Shown in pieces: positions 8,899 to 17,945 of a stretch of 47,688 nucleotides of DNA (the stretch's first letter is position 1; every line of letters starts with the position of its first letter). The stretch covers positions 1-47,688 of the forward strand of contig JAFVCX010000122.1 in NCBI GenBank assembly GCA_017478855.1. Reading direction: 5' to 3'. The notes beneath the pieces were generated by a model, which saw nothing but the letters and a program-made list of their open reading frames with translations, was not told the origin of the DNA and ran no database searches. This stretch comes from Muribaculaceae bacterium. GTDB lineage: Bacteria > Bacteroidota > Bacteroidia > Bacteroidales > Muribaculaceae. A program made the translations under genes and the position numbers.

Positions 8899-10368
8899 TC
8901 AGAACTTATAATCCACACCCACGCCAAACACCTTGTTCGTGCGGGAATACACATCGGTGCCGGCCATAGTCGTGTTGCAGTAGCCCGGATTGCCCGCTTC
9001 CACATTCTTGGTATAGTCGCTATAGGTGGTCCAGAAGTAGCCCACGTTCAAACGCAATTTCTCACTCAAATTCACTGCGCCGCCCAATCCTATCGAATAG
9101 CTGTCGCACGAAAACGCGGTGTGCGTCTGGAAATCATCGGCCAGACCATAATCAGTGCGCTGGAAACCCGTGCTCACGGTGAACGTTTTGTTGATATCCC
9201 ACTCAATGCCGGCCAGCACCTCGTTGGTGCCACGTTTCAGAGCTTTTTGCTTGTCGCCGGCCATCTCGGCCCGCTTGTCATCAAAGAAATGATACTCAAT
9301 GGTGCCGCGCAGTTTGCCGGGAATGAACTCATAACCTGCGGCCACATAGAGGATGGCCGGAAGGTCGCTGGGCGTGTTCACGCCATCTTGATAATCGGCC
9401 ATCGCGCCTTCAAAGGTGGCTGGCGTCACATCGAGCTGTTTGGTGTCGTTCTCAATATTAAGATTCGTCTTAAACTCATACTTGGCGGCCAGCGTCAGCC
9501 CACGCCATTTGTAGTCAATACCCACGATGGGTGTCACACCCCACCCCGTCTGGTCGCAGTCCAGCGCAATGCTGGCAAGCTGACCCTCAGGAGCCATTTG
9601 CGCCAGCGTGGCACCCAAATCGGGTCGCAACGCGGCAATTTGCTGGATGGTGGCCAGCACCTCAGGGTTCAACCCCACATTCACATGCCCTTTATAGTTG
9701 CCGCTGAAGTAGTTCATGCGAAAGCCCACATAGCCGCTCCAATGGTTATTCAAGCGATAGGCAGCTCCCAACTGCCCTCCATACACGATTTGCGTGCCTT
9801 TCATGGCACTATTGATGCCATATGAATCCGGTGTCATGGGCAGCAACTGGCTCACGGCCGGCAAAGCGAGCAGCGGTGCCAGCTCAGGATTTTGTGACAG
9901 AGCGGCCTTCAGTTGCGCCGTCTGAGAATAGATACCCGTCATCACAGCGGCATCAAACATGGACAAACCATGAGCAAAAGAGCATTTGCCGCCACCACCC
10001 GTGATGCCAAAGAAGCCCGAAAGCGCCCAGCGGTCTTTCTTATACACCGCATAGGCCGACGGCAAAACGGGAGCCGATGCCGTGCCTTTATATTTGCGTT
10101 GATGATTTTCTTCGGGAAACAAGGGGAATGTGGCCAGCACATTACGCGTTTGGAATGCGCTTTGGTTGTTTAGCGAGAGCGACCATCCCTCATGCTTGAT
10201 CCAAGCCGTGCCGGCCGGATTGGTGTACACCGCATCAATCTCGGTGGAAGCTCCACGCGCCAGCATGCGAGCGAACGATATGTGATGGTTGGTGTTGGTG
10301 AGCAGTCCGCCCGCCTGAGCGTTAATTGTCACAATCGCGCTTGCGAGCAAAAAAATGATTTTTTTCAT
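8899..10368 (-). CDS. FadL/OmpP1/TodX family outer-membrane transport protein
   Basis: This 489-residue protein has a signal peptide (about 1-19, ending INAQA) followed by the N-terminal FadL-type segment with TEIDAVYTNPAGTAW, where the family has its conserved NPAG. The rest alternates in beta-strand fashion and ends in an aromatic strand (GVGVDYKF), typical of outer-membrane barrels. FadL-family proteins carry hydrophobic molecules across the outer membrane; the substrate here is unknown. It is a single gene, separated from the CoA-transferase by a terminator. The start at 10368 gives a complete signal peptide. Confidence 0.88.
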   Translation of the reverse strand: MKKIIFLLASAIVTINAQAGGLLTNTNHHISFARMLARGASTEIDAVYTNPAGTAWIKHEGWSLSLNNQSAFQTRNVLATFPLFPEENHQRKYKGTASAPVLPSAYAVYKKDRWALSGFFGITGGGGKCSFAHGLSMFDAAVMTGIYSQTAQLKAALSQNPELAPLLALPAVSQLLPMTPDSYGINSAMKGTQIVYGGQLGAAYRLNNHWSGYVGFRMNYFSGNYKGHVNVGLNPEVLATIQQIAALRPDLGATLAQMAPEGQLASIALDCDQTGWGVTPIVGIDYKWRGLTLAAKYEFKTNLNIENDTKQLDVTPATFEGAMADYQDGVNTPSDLPAILYVAAGYEFIPGKLRGTIEYHFFDDKRAEMAGDKQKALKRGTNEVLAGIEWDINKTFTVSTGFQRTDYGLADDFQTHTAFSCDSYSIGLGGAVNLSEKLRLNVGYFWTTYSDYTKNVEAGNPGYCNTTMAGTDVYSRTNKVFGVGVDYKF

Positions 10369-10542
10369 GTTGCTTATTCTTAATGATTAGATTAGGTGTG
10401 CGAAGTTACGGCACATTTCGCAATTAGTGTCCTGAATTTCGAAAAAAAATGTCCAAATCTGCCCAAAAGAGCAAAATGTTACATTTTTTAACCATCAAAA
10501 AATGTTAACGTGACTAAATGATGCACCATCAGCAATCATAAC

Positions 10543-10572
10543 AAAAAAGAGCGCGAAATCGCGCTCTTTTTT
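10543..10572 (-). terminator. Strong bidirectional-type terminator downstream of the CoA-transferase gene
   Basis: A nearly perfect palindrome, AAAAAAGAGCGCG then a 4-nt loop and CGCGCTCTTTTTT, lies 20 bp past the stop codon of the minus-strand gene at 10592. Confidence 0.9.
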
Positions 10573-10591
10573 GTTGTGGTGACTTTTCCAA

Positions 10592-12085
10592 TCACATCAA
10601 GTGAGAGAAATCAGCCTTACGCATATCGCCTTCTTTGGCCAACGCACTGTGGAAGGCCAGTGCCGTGTCGGGGTTCATCTTGATGTGGCCGCCCTTCGAC
10701 AAGTGCAGGTAATCACGCAGCAAGGGGCGATAGATGGGATGAGCCGCCTTTTCGATGATTTCCTCGGCCGATTGGATGGGGTCTTTAAAGCGCAAGTCGG
10801 CCACGCCCTGATCGGTCACAATGATGTCCACCGAGTGTCCTGTGTGGTCGCAATGGGTCACCATAGGAACGATGGTACTGATGCAATCGTCCTTCTTGAT
10901 GGACGGGCACAGGAAGATGCTCGTGTAGGCATTGCGCGTAAAGTCACCCGAACCGCCAATGCCATTCATCAGGCGAGTGCCGCTCACGTGCGACGAGTTG
11001 ATGTTACCATATATATCAGCCTCAATGGCTGTGTTCATCGAAATCACGCCCAAGCGGCGGATGATTTCGGGATGGTTGCTGATTTCACTGGGACGCATGA
11101 GCAGCTTGTCGTGCAGCTCAGGCTTGGCAAAGAACTCCATCATCGCATCGTGCGAGAAGGTCATCGAGCATGTGCTGGCAAATTTGCAGTGACCCGATTC
11201 AAGCAACTTCAGCACGCTGTCTTGCACCACTTCGGTATACATTTCAAAGGCCGGGATGTCCTCGCTATGCTCCAACGCGTCGAGCACGGCATTGGCAATG
11301 TTGCCCACGCCACTCTGAATGGGAAGGAAACTGCTGGGAATGCGACCCTGCTTCATCTCGTTCACAAGAAATTCGCACACGTTCTCACCAATCTTGCGAG
11401 TCACGTCGTCCACCGGAGTGAAACCACTGCTCATGCCCAATGGCATGGAAGTGCGCACCACGCCCAGCACCTTTTTGGGGTCGACGTGGGCCGTGACTGT
11501 ACCGGCGCGGTCGCTGGCATGATAAATGGGAATTTCACGGCGCATAGGAGGATCGAGAGGCACGTAAATGTCGTGCAACCCGCGAATTGACTCCGGAATT
11601 TGGTCGTTCAGTTCAATTATCACTTTGTCGGCCATTTGCAGCCAAGTGGGTGTGTTGCCCACAGCTGTGCCCAAAACGAGTTCGCCATCATCAGTAATGC
11701 TTTGCACCTCCACGATGGCGATATCCATCTTGCCATAGAAGCCATAACGGAATTCCTGAGCCATTTCGCTCAAGTGGCGGTCGTTATAGTGCAGCTCATC
11801 GGCATTGATGCGCTTGCGCAACTCGGGCAGCGACTGGTAGGGCGCGCGGAAGTTGATGGCATGCTCACGCGAGAGGGCACCATCGGTAAAATCGTTGGTC
11901 GAGGCTCCGCTAAACAAGTTGATTTTGAACTCACGGCCTGCCTCATGCTCATTGTGGGCTTTAGCGGCGATGGCGGGGGGCACCACCTTGGGGTTGCCCG
12001 GCACGGTGAAACCGGAAACGCCCACGTTCATGCCATTCTGCACAAAACTGGCGGCTTCTTCCGGGGTAAGAATCGGATAGATCAT
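10592..12085 (-). CDS. Acetyl-CoA hydrolase/transferase family CoA-transferase (succinate:acetate type)
   Basis: This 497-residue protein matches the family of Cat1/AarC CoA-transferases, which swap CoA between acyl-CoA and carboxylic acids such as succinate and acetate. Visible motifs are the N-terminal GFTVPGNPK, the QSGVGNIANAV glycine loop and EMYTEVVQDS, where the family carries its catalytic glutamate. The long NINSSHV...GIGGSGDFTRNA segment near the C-terminus is also family-typical. In a Bacteroidales fermenter it would conserve CoA energy during succinate, propionate or acetate formation (inference). The exact acyl pair cannot be read from sequence. It has its own promoter (12132-12163) and terminator. 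Confidence 0.9.
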   Translation of the reverse strand: MIYPILTPEEAASFVQNGMNVGVSGFTVPGNPKVVPPAIAAKAHNEHEAGREFKINLFSGASTNDFTDGALSREHAINFRAPYQSLPELRKRINADELHYNDRHLSEMAQEFRYGFYGKMDIAIVEVQSITDDGELVLGTAVGNTPTWLQMADKVIIELNDQIPESIRGLHDIYVPLDPPMRREIPIYHASDRAGTVTAHVDPKKVLGVVRTSMPLGMSSGFTPVDDVTRKIGENVCEFLVNEMKQGRIPSSFLPIQSGVGNIANAVLDALEHSEDIPAFEMYTEVVQDSVLKLLESGHCKFASTCSMTFSHDAMMEFFAKPELHDKLLMRPSEISNHPEIIRRLGVISMNTAIEADIYGNINSSHVSGTRLMNGIGGSGDFTRNAYTSIFLCPSIKKDDCISTIVPMVTHCDHTGHSVDIIVTDQGVADLRFKDPIQSAEEIIEKAAHPIYRPLLRDYLHLSKGGHIKMNPDTALAFHSALAKEGDMRKADFSHLM

Positions 12086-12131
12086 TGTTGTTTGTATACT
12101 TATATTAAAATTGGTTTTCCGAAAAACACCG

Positions 12132-12163
12132 CAAAATTACGCATTGCCCCATAAACCACCAAA
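12132..12163 (-). promoter_or_regulatory. Promoter of the CoA-transferase gene
   Basis: On the minus strand, TTTG (12160-12163) and TAATTTTG (12132-12139) are separated by 20 bp. The leader to the ATG at 12085 is about 40 nt. Confidence 0.75.
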
Positions 12164-12192
12164 CAAAACCACCACTATTTTCAATCGTTATT

Positions 12193-13416
12193 TCAGCCCG
12201 GCAGGCACAGTTGGGCCAAGTCATTCCAAAATCGCGGGTAACTTTTGTTCACCACTTCGGCATCGGCAATGGTAAGCCCGGAGAAACGAGTGGCGGGCAG
12301 CGTCATGGCCATAGCGATGCGGTGATCGCCATGAGTGGTCACCACAGGTTGCGGCATGGGCTCACAGGTGGCAAAATGCCAGCTCATGGCCTCGTTGCCC
12401 TCGATGGTGACGAGGTAGCCCACTTTTTTCAGTTCTGTTCGCAAGGCCTCCATGCGGTCACTCTCTTTATGGCGCAAGGTCGATAATCCCGTCAGTCGCC
12501 ATGGGCGGCCCATCAGGCACAGCAACACCGCCAGCACCGGAGCAAGGTCAGGTGTGCCGGTCAGGTCGGCATAAGTTGAACAGCAGCATTCAGCCATGCG
12601 GCAGGCCGAAGCCGTGACTTGTCCCTCGGCACCCCACTGCACTTCCACGCCCATTTGCCGCAAAATCTCCACTATGCGGGCATCGCCTTGCAGACTTTCT
12701 TTTTGCAGTCCATATAACTTCACTTGCGTGGCCGGCAGCAGCACTTGCAACGCCAGCCAAAAGGCGGCGGCACTCCAATCGCCCTCCACATCGACGATAG
12801 CCGGCACATATTTTCCGGCCGCCACCTCCAATCCATTTCCTCGCCACGTTCCACGCACGCCAAATCGTTCCATCAGTCCCAATGTCATGTCGATGTAGGG
12901 AGCTGAAACCACATGGTCTGTAAGAAAGAGCCGCAGCCCTCCCACAAGGGGAGCCACCATCAGCAAGGCCGAAACGAATTGCGAACTCACGTCGCCACGC
13001 ATCGTCACTTCGCCGCCATGCAGCGTGCGGCCCACCACCCGCAGGGGAGCATGCCCCTCCGCACGCAGGCAGTTCACGGTGGCTCCCATCGTGCGCAGGG
13101 CTTCTATCAGGGGTCGCATGGGACGCTCGCACAGGCGCTCATCGCCGGTGAGTGTCACGTCATGGCCAGGCATGGCGGCATGATAAGCCGTGAGAAAGCG
13201 CAGCGCGGCACCCGCCCGCCCCACATCAATGTGGCCTTCAGTCACGGCCAAACCGCGTCGCAGGGCCTCTATGTCGTCGCACGAATCTTGAGCGTCCATC
13301 TCCACCGTTCCGCCACCCAACGCCTGCAGCATCAGGGCGCGGCAGGCAATGCTCTTCGATGCCGGCAGTCGCACTTGCGCCTGCCCATCGCGCAAAAAAG
13401 TGATGGATTTATTCAT
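12193..13416 (-). CDS. aroA: 3-phosphoshikimate 1-carboxyvinyltransferase (EPSP synthase)
   Basis: This is the sixth shikimate-pathway step, joining shikimate 3-phosphate with phosphoenolpyruvate. Motifs in order are LPASKSIACRA at the N-terminus, GDERLCERPMRPL, RGDVSSQF, DWSAAAFW, TGTPDLAPVLA, RHKESDRMEAL and HGDHRIAMAM. All core substrate-binding motifs are present. I chose the ATG at 13416 (MNKSITFL), giving 407 residues; the frame stays open to 13488, but those 24 extra residues do not resemble the family. The sirtuin gene ends 112 bases upstream on the same strand. Confidence 0.93.
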   Translation of the reverse strand: MNKSITFLRDGQAQVRLPASKSIACRALMLQALGGGTVEMDAQDSCDDIEALRRGLAVTEGHIDVGRAGAALRFLTAYHAAMPGHDVTLTGDERLCERPMRPLIEALRTMGATVNCLRAEGHAPLRVVGRTLHGGEVTMRGDVSSQFVSALLMVAPLVGGLRLFLTDHVVSAPYIDMTLGLMERFGVRGTWRGNGLEVAAGKYVPAIVDVEGDWSAAAFWLALQVLLPATQVKLYGLQKESLQGDARIVEILRQMGVEVQWGAEGQVTASACRMAECCCSTYADLTGTPDLAPVLAVLLCLMGRPWRLTGLSTLRHKESDRMEALRTELKKVGYLVTIEGNEAMSWHFATCEPMPQPVVTTHGDHRIAMAMTLPATRFSGLTIADAEVVNKSYPRFWNDLAQLCLPG

Positions 13417-13528
13417 AGCCGCATTGTCGTTTTTTGTGTGTTCATCAAAATCGGCGCAACGCGATGAGCCATCTTGGGTTCGGCCCACTCCACATCGTCG
13501 CGCTCAAGTTCAGGTAATCTGGCAAGTT

Positions 13529-14248
13529 TCAATGCGAGCGCAGCAAAGCTCGGAGTTCGGCCACTCCCTCAGTGGCCTTTTTGGGAATCACATGCACCCA
13601 CGAGGGCACTTTGGCAGGATTAGGGTCTATGTAGTAGATTTCAGTTTCTTGCCGGGCACACTGGATGAGGCTTGCGGCAGGATACACCACCAGCGAAGTA
13701 CCGATCACGACAAAAATATCGGCTTGCTGCACAAGCGACATGGCCGGCTCAAAATTAGGCACAGCCTCACCAAAAAACACAATATGTGGCCGCACCGGGT
13801 CGCCATAGGGGTCACGAGTATCCACCGTGGTCGTCAGTCCCTTGTCGGTGAGCTGGTCGCAGGGCAGCTGATACACGCGGTCCTCGCGGCGCATGGAGCG
13901 AACTTTCATCAGCTCGCCATGCAGGTGCAGCACATGCGATGAGCCGGCGCGCTCGTGCAGGTCGTCCACATTCTGCGTGATAATCTGCACGTCATAGTCA
14001 CGCTCCATTTCGGCCAAAGCCACATGGGCGGCATTAGGCTTCACACCTTCGGTCATTTTGCGGCGCATGTTGCTGTAGAACTCGTGTATGAGCTTCGGGT
14101 TCCGGGCAAAGCCCTCGGCACTGGCCACTTCCATCACAGGATAGTTGTTCCACAGGCCTCCGGCATCACGATAAGTCATCATTCCACTCTCAGCACTGAT
14201 TCCCGCACCACTCGACACCACCAATTTCTTTCTGTCGCTTGTCAACAT
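13529..14248 (-). CDS. cobB: Sir2-family NAD-dependent protein deacylase (CobB-like)
   Basis: This 239-residue sirtuin removes acyl groups from lysines using NAD. It shows GAGISAESG (residues 14-22), TQNVDDLHERAG (91-102), the catalytic histidine in HLHGEL (His110), VFFGE (157-161) and GTSLVVYPA. The usual four-cysteine zinc site is absent: only Cys130 lies in that segment. The acyl-pocket stretch reads FYSNMRR, where CobB relatives have a Tyr-x-x-Arg pair; here the arginine is one residue later. The ATG at 14248 (MLTSDRKK) was chosen over an upstream in-frame ATG because the conserved fold begins immediately after it. It diverges from the FKBP gene. Confidence 0.9.
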   Translation of the reverse strand: MLTSDRKKLVVSSGAGISAESGMMTYRDAGGLWNNYPVMEVASAEGFARNPKLIHEFYSNMRRKMTEGVKPNAAHVALAEMERDYDVQIITQNVDDLHERAGSSHVLHLHGELMKVRSMRREDRVYQLPCDQLTDKGLTTTVDTRDPYGDPVRPHIVFFGEAVPNFEPAMSLVQQADIFVVIGTSLVVYPAASLIQCARQETEIYYIDPNPAKVPSWVHVIPKKATEGVAELRALLRSH

Positions 14249-14282
14249 GATTTTTTGTTGTGAATTATTCGTAAAATCCACG

Positions 14283-14310
14283 CAAATATAGGAAAATTTT
14301 TCTACTTTTG
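14283..14310. promoter_or_regulatory. Divergent promoter region between the sirtuin and FKBP genes
   Basis: TATATTTG on the minus strand (14283-14290) faces the sirtuin gene, and TACTTTTG on the plus strand (14303-14310) faces the FKBP gene. Both match TAnnTTTG. Neither has an obvious -33 box. Confidence 0.5.
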
Positions 14311-14348
14311 CGAGTTGTTTTCTCAACAAAAGATTTTTAATTCATAAA

Positions 14349-14942
14349 ATGGATCGATTAAGTTACGCTTTAGGCCTGAGTATGGGCCATAATTTCTTGG
14401 GTTCCGGCATTCAGGAACTCAATATCGATGAGTTTGCGGCAGGTTTGCGTGCCGTGTATGGTGCAGAAGAAAAAAAGATGACTTTCGAGGAAGCCAAGCA
14501 AGTGGTTACCGACTTCTTTAGCAAACTCGAAGAAACAGGTGCCGAGATGAATGCCAAATTAGGCAAAGAATTTCTCGACAACAATGCCAAGCAAGAGGGC
14601 ATCCACGTCACCGCAAGCGGTCTGCAATATCAAATCGTGAAAGAAGGCAACGGCCCCAAGCCCGGCATCAACGATGCCGTCACCGTGCACTACACCGGAC
14701 GCCTTATCGACGGTACCGTCTTCGACAGCTCAGTGGAGCGTGGCGAGCCGGCCACCTTTGGGGTGGGTCAGGTGATTCCCGGATGGGTCGAAGGCCTGCA
14801 AATGATGAGCGAAGGCTCGGCTTGGCGGCTTTTCATTCCCGCCGAGTTGGCCTACGGAAAACACGGCACGGGTCCTATCCAGCCCAATTCCACTCTCATC
14901 TTCGATGTGCAGTTGATTAAAGTGCAGAAAAATAACAAATAA
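14349..14942 (+). CDS. FKBP-type peptidyl-prolyl isomerase (FklB-like)
   Basis: This 197-residue proline isomerase has an N-terminal alpha-helical dimerisation domain (about 1-80) and a C-terminal FKBP domain (about 95-193). Conserved pocket residues are visible in VHYTGRLIDGTVFDSS, VIPGWVEGLQ and PAELAYG. It lacks a signal peptide, so it is predicted to be cytoplasmic. It lies 29 bases upstream of a second FKBP gene that encodes a lipoprotein, and no terminator separates them, so the pair looks like an operon with one cytoplasmic and one exported isomerase. Confidence 0.93.
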   Translation: MDRLSYALGLSMGHNFLGSGIQELNIDEFAAGLRAVYGAEEKKMTFEEAKQVVTDFFSKLEETGAEMNAKLGKEFLDNNAKQEGIHVTASGLQYQIVKEGNGPKPGINDAVTVHYTGRLIDGTVFDSSVERGEPATFGVGQVIPGWVEGLQMMSEGSAWRLFIPAELAYGKHGTGPIQPNSTLIFDVQLIKVQKNNK

Positions 14943-14971
14943 TCCAATAACTACATTTTATTAGAACCAAC

Positions 14972-15844
14972 ATGAAAAAGATTTTCGCAATCGCTCTCGT
15001 TGCCGCTATGGCAATGAACATGATGAGCTGCAACGAGAAGAGCAATGCCGCTATGGGCCCCATGACCGACTCGGTGAGCATTGGCTTCGCTGAAATGCTG
15101 GGCAAGGCTTTCAACGCCCAGTCACGAATGGACTCCACTCTCGACAAAGATGCCTTTATCAAAGGTATGAAAGCTGCCCTCAACGCCGACACCGCACAAA
15201 GCTATATGGCCGGCATGCAAATGGGTCTGCAACTCGTTGGGCAAATCCAGCAATGGCAAAAGGACGGCATTGGCTTCGATGCCAACACCTTCATGACCCG
15301 CTTCGTCAAATAGTTTAATGCCGACTCTGTTGCCACGCAACAAGAGATTCAGAACCTGCAAAACAACTTCCAAATGCTCGTGATGCGCGCGCAAAAAGCT
15401 GCTCGTGAAAACAATCCCAAATACATCTAGAACAAAAAGGCCGGTGAGGCTTATGTGAACAAAAAAGCTGCCGAGGCAGGCTACAAGAAGACCGAAAGCG
15501 GTATCGTCTATAAAGTCATCACTGAGGGCGCAGGCGAGAACTTCACAGATGGTCAGAACATCCTCACCAAATACAAAGGCATGCACATCGACGGCAAGGT
15601 CTTCGACGAGAGTCAAGAACCCGTGGCCTTCAATACTAAGGGCGTTATCGCAGGTTTCGCCGAGATTCTCAAACTCATGAAACCCGGCATGAAGGTTGAG
15701 GTCATCATCCCCAGCGAGCTGGCATATGGTGCCGATGGCAGCCAGAATCCTATGACGGGCGAAATGACCATTGAGCCCAACGAGACCCTCGTTTTCGAAA
15801 TGGAAACAGTAGGTGTTCAACCCGAAAAGCAGCCCACCAAATAA
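14972..15844 (+). pseudogene. FKBP-type isomerase lipoprotein gene interrupted by two in-frame TAG codons
   Basis: One reading frame of 290 codons spans this region, broken only by TAG at 15311-15313 (codon 114) and TAG at 15428-15430 (codon 153). The first part encodes a lipoprotein signal (lipobox ending MMSC, Cys20) and a FkpA-type helical domain. The bases between the two TAGs continue that domain in the same frame. The part after the second TAG contains the FKBP domain (TKYKGMHIDGKVFDES and PSELAYGADG). The frame shows no shift and the protein sequence looks undamaged. It may be a young pseudogene, a gene read through by amber suppression, or two sequencing or assembly errors. Restart at an in-frame ATG (15374 or 15383) or GTG (15455) would give a C-terminal piece without a signal peptide. 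Confidence 0.8.
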
Positions 15845-15893
15845 CAAAGGCAAGGTTTCACAGGAGGGCAATTCCCTCTATCCCTAACCGAAA

Positions 15894-15937
15894 CCAACAA
15901 AAAGGATGTGTCAATTTTGACACATCCTTTTTGTTGG
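15894..15937. terminator. Bidirectional terminator, 21-bp perfect stem
   Basis: CCAACAAAAAGGATGTGTCAA (15894-15914) pairs perfectly with 15917-15937. A/T runs on both sides of the GC part let it serve both the FKBP operon (+) and the purD-pdxB operon (-). Confidence 0.92.
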
Positions 15938-15945
15938 ATAACTCT

Positions 15946-16944
15946 TTATTTCAATTCCTGACGCAAACAGTACTGGTTGCGGAGTTGTTCAAAGGATTCA
16001 GGGCGGCCGCGCAGCAGGTCAGTATCGGCGAGAGGGTCATAGCTCCGCATGATGGCTTCTAACGTAACGCCGGCAGCCCCGGTAGCGGGTTCTTCAATGT
16101 GCGGCACAGGCAACCGCCATCCATAATGGCGATTCAAAGCGGTTATCATCATGGCCGATGCCCGCGCCTTGCCCTGTGACGAATAGCCGGCTATGTGAGG
16201 CGTGGCCACCAAAGCGCGACGCAGCAGTGTGGCGTTGGGGCGCGGCTCTGTTTCCCAGCAATCAATGGCGAGGTCGCCCCGCCACGACAATAGGGTGGTT
16301 TCGTCCACGATGCCTCCGCGGGCGGCGTTCAAGAGCAGCCGGCAGCGTGGCATGCTCTGCATGGTTTCATCGTTCATCAAGTGCCACGTGGGCCATGGCC
16401 CACGTGTGGTGAGTGGAGTGTGCAACGTGAGCACGTCGCACTGAGCAAGCACATCTTTCAGGGCAACGAAGCGGTCGTTGCCCTCGCGGCCGGCTCGCGG
16501 AGGGTCGTTGAGCAAAATCTTAAAGCCACATTCCTGTGCCCAACGGGCCACAATGCTTCCCACATGCCCCACGCCCACGATGCCCACGGTAATGTCGTGT
16601 GTGGCGGCAAGGCCTCGCTTTTTCATCCACACCCCCATGCTTGCAAGCACCCATTGAGCCACAGCCGGAGCGTTGCAGCCCGGAGCGCTCACCACCTCAA
16701 TGCCCTGTCGGGCACACCAGTCAAGATCGAGGTGGTCGGTGCCTATGGTGGCTGTGGCCACCAGCCTCACGGCGCTTCCCTCAAGCAGTTCACGGGTGCA
16801 GCGAGTGCGAGTGCGCACCACCAGTGCATCGGCATCACGCACTTCTTCGCGAGTGATGGCAGCGGCAGGCAGATAGCGCACATCAGCTTCGGCTTCAAGC
16901 ACACCCTGCAAGTAAGGAACACGTTCATCCACAACGATTTTCAT
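15946..16944 (-). CDS. pdxB: Erythronate-4-phosphate dehydrogenase
   Basis: This enzyme oxidises 4-phosphoerythronate in the DXP-dependent pathway to pyridoxal phosphate. It belongs to the D-2-hydroxyacid dehydrogenase family: VRTRTRCT and ATIGTDHLD in the substrate domain, the NAD motif VGIVGVGHVGSIVARW, and HTPLTTRGPWPTWHL, which suits PdxB better than SerA. At 332 residues it is shorter than the enterobacterial enzyme (about 378), mostly in the C-terminal dimerisation part. It starts 9 bases after the membrane-protein gene and ends just before a strong terminator, so it is the last gene of the run that includes purD. Confidence 0.9.
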   Translation of the reverse strand: MKIVVDERVPYLQGVLEAEADVRYLPAAAITREEVRDADALVVRTRTRCTRELLEGSAVRLVATATIGTDHLDLDWCARQGIEVVSAPGCNAPAVAQWVLASMGVWMKKRGLAATHDITVGIVGVGHVGSIVARWAQECGFKILLNDPPRAGREGNDRFVALKDVLAQCDVLTLHTPLTTRGPWPTWHLMNDETMQSMPRCRLLLNAARGGIVDETTLLSWRGDLAIDCWETEPRPNATLLRRALVATPHIAGYSSQGKARASAMMITALNRHYGWRLPVPHIEEPATGAAGVTLEAIMRSYDPLADTDLLRGRPESFEQLRNQYCLRQELK

Positions 16945-16953
16945 AGCGCACTA

Positions 16954-17934
16954 TCACAGCAAAAAGGCCGATACGCCCACCATAAGAGCCACCACAAGAA
17001 TGCTCCCACTCAAAATGTAACGCTTGGGATGGGTGCTCAACGTCATGGTGTGACCCATTTGAATGGCAAGGCACAAGTTGAGCATGGGCAGGTAAAGCGC
17101 AAGGTCGTGATAATCGACACACATGGCCACCACACACAGCAGAGTCACCACGATAAAGAACGCGTTATACACGCGAAATTGAAGCCGATAATTAATGATG
17201 GTCATCAGATTGACGATCGTCAGAGCTATTGCCAGCACAACCGTCACAGCCGACCAACCTACCAGCAAGCGCACCTGCGACAGCTCCAGTGTGTCCCACA
17301 CGGCATGAATCTCCAGCGGATTGAAATCTCGCACGGGATTCACAAGCCCCAGCCCCAACACAATCCAAAAAGGAGTAATGAGGCCCAGCAAAGCAGCGAT
17401 AAGGCTCTTGAAGCCAAATGCCCGCATATAAATAAAGCCCAGCACAAAGGCCGGAATGAGAACCACTGCCGCCCATTGCCACATGCTCACCGTGGCAAGG
17501 ATGGTCATAGTGAGGTAAATGCGACCCTGCGAATGCCTGTTCTCATAAGAAGCGAAGAGTGCCAGCGTGCCCAGCGCGAGCATCAGGCACAACAGTGTGC
17601 CCGTGTTTAACGCACCCACCAAGAGCGGTGTGGCCAGTTGCAGCACAAAGAAGGCCGACACATATATCATGGTGTAGCCTCGCAAATAGCTAAATAGTTT
17701 GTTGTTGAGCATCATCAGGGCAGCAATGCCCACGATAAGTGCCACATTCACAACAGCCGACGCATAAGGCATCGAACTTAACGTGGCAGGCATCTCAAAA
17801 AAGATGCCCGTACCGGCCTGTGCCGGTGGCAACAGCGGCGCGACGAGCAGAGCCATCAGCAGCATGGCACAGCCGGCCAGCCACATGAAGCCTCTCCCAT
17901 TCAGGAAATCAAGCCATTGTTCGTCACGCGCCAT
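16954..17934 (-). CDS. Multi-pass membrane protein of unknown function
   Basis: This 326-residue protein has roughly 8-10 hydrophobic segments across its length, including stretches around residues 18-38, 60-80, 85-105, 110-135, 150-175, 180-205, 235-255, 265-285 and 305-325. I see no signal peptide or catalytic motif. Comparable uncharacterised membrane proteins occur widely in Bacteroidales. It sits tightly between purD (11 bases) and pdxB (9 bases), which implies co-transcription, but no role in purine or PLP synthesis can be read from the sequence. Confidence 0.8.
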   Translation of the reverse strand: MARDEQWLDFLNGRGFMWLAGCAMLLMALLVAPLLPPAQAGTGIFFEMPATLSSMPYASAVVNVALIVGIAALMMLNNKLFSYLRGYTMIYVSAFFVLQLATPLLVGALNTGTLLCLMLALGTLALFASYENRHSQGRIYLTMTILATVSMWQWAAVVLIPAFVLGFIYMRAFGFKSLIAALLGLITPFWIVLGLGLVNPVRDFNPLEIHAVWDTLELSQVRLLVGWSAVTVVLAIALTIVNLMTIINYRLQFRVYNAFFIVVTLLCVVAMCVDYHDLALYLPMLNLCLAIQMGHTMTLSTHPKRYILSGSILVVALMVGVSAFLL

Positions 17935-17945
17935 CGTTCTCTCTG

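Noticed and set aside
8629..9825. 398-codon plus-strand frame across the tRNA and FadL-like gene
   Set aside because: It runs through a tRNA gene and its terminator and is antisense to a clear outer-membrane protein.
15311..15430. Frameshift as the cause of the FKBP interruption
   Set aside because: Translation in one unbroken frame across both TAG codons still gives continuous FkpA/FKBP sequence, so no indel is needed.
14972..15844. Genome-wide recoding of TAG as a sense codon
   Set aside because: Four intact genes end in TAG (the MFS exporter, the 124-residue protein, the SDR and upp), and no suppressor tRNA is visible in the window, so TAG acts as a stop here in general.
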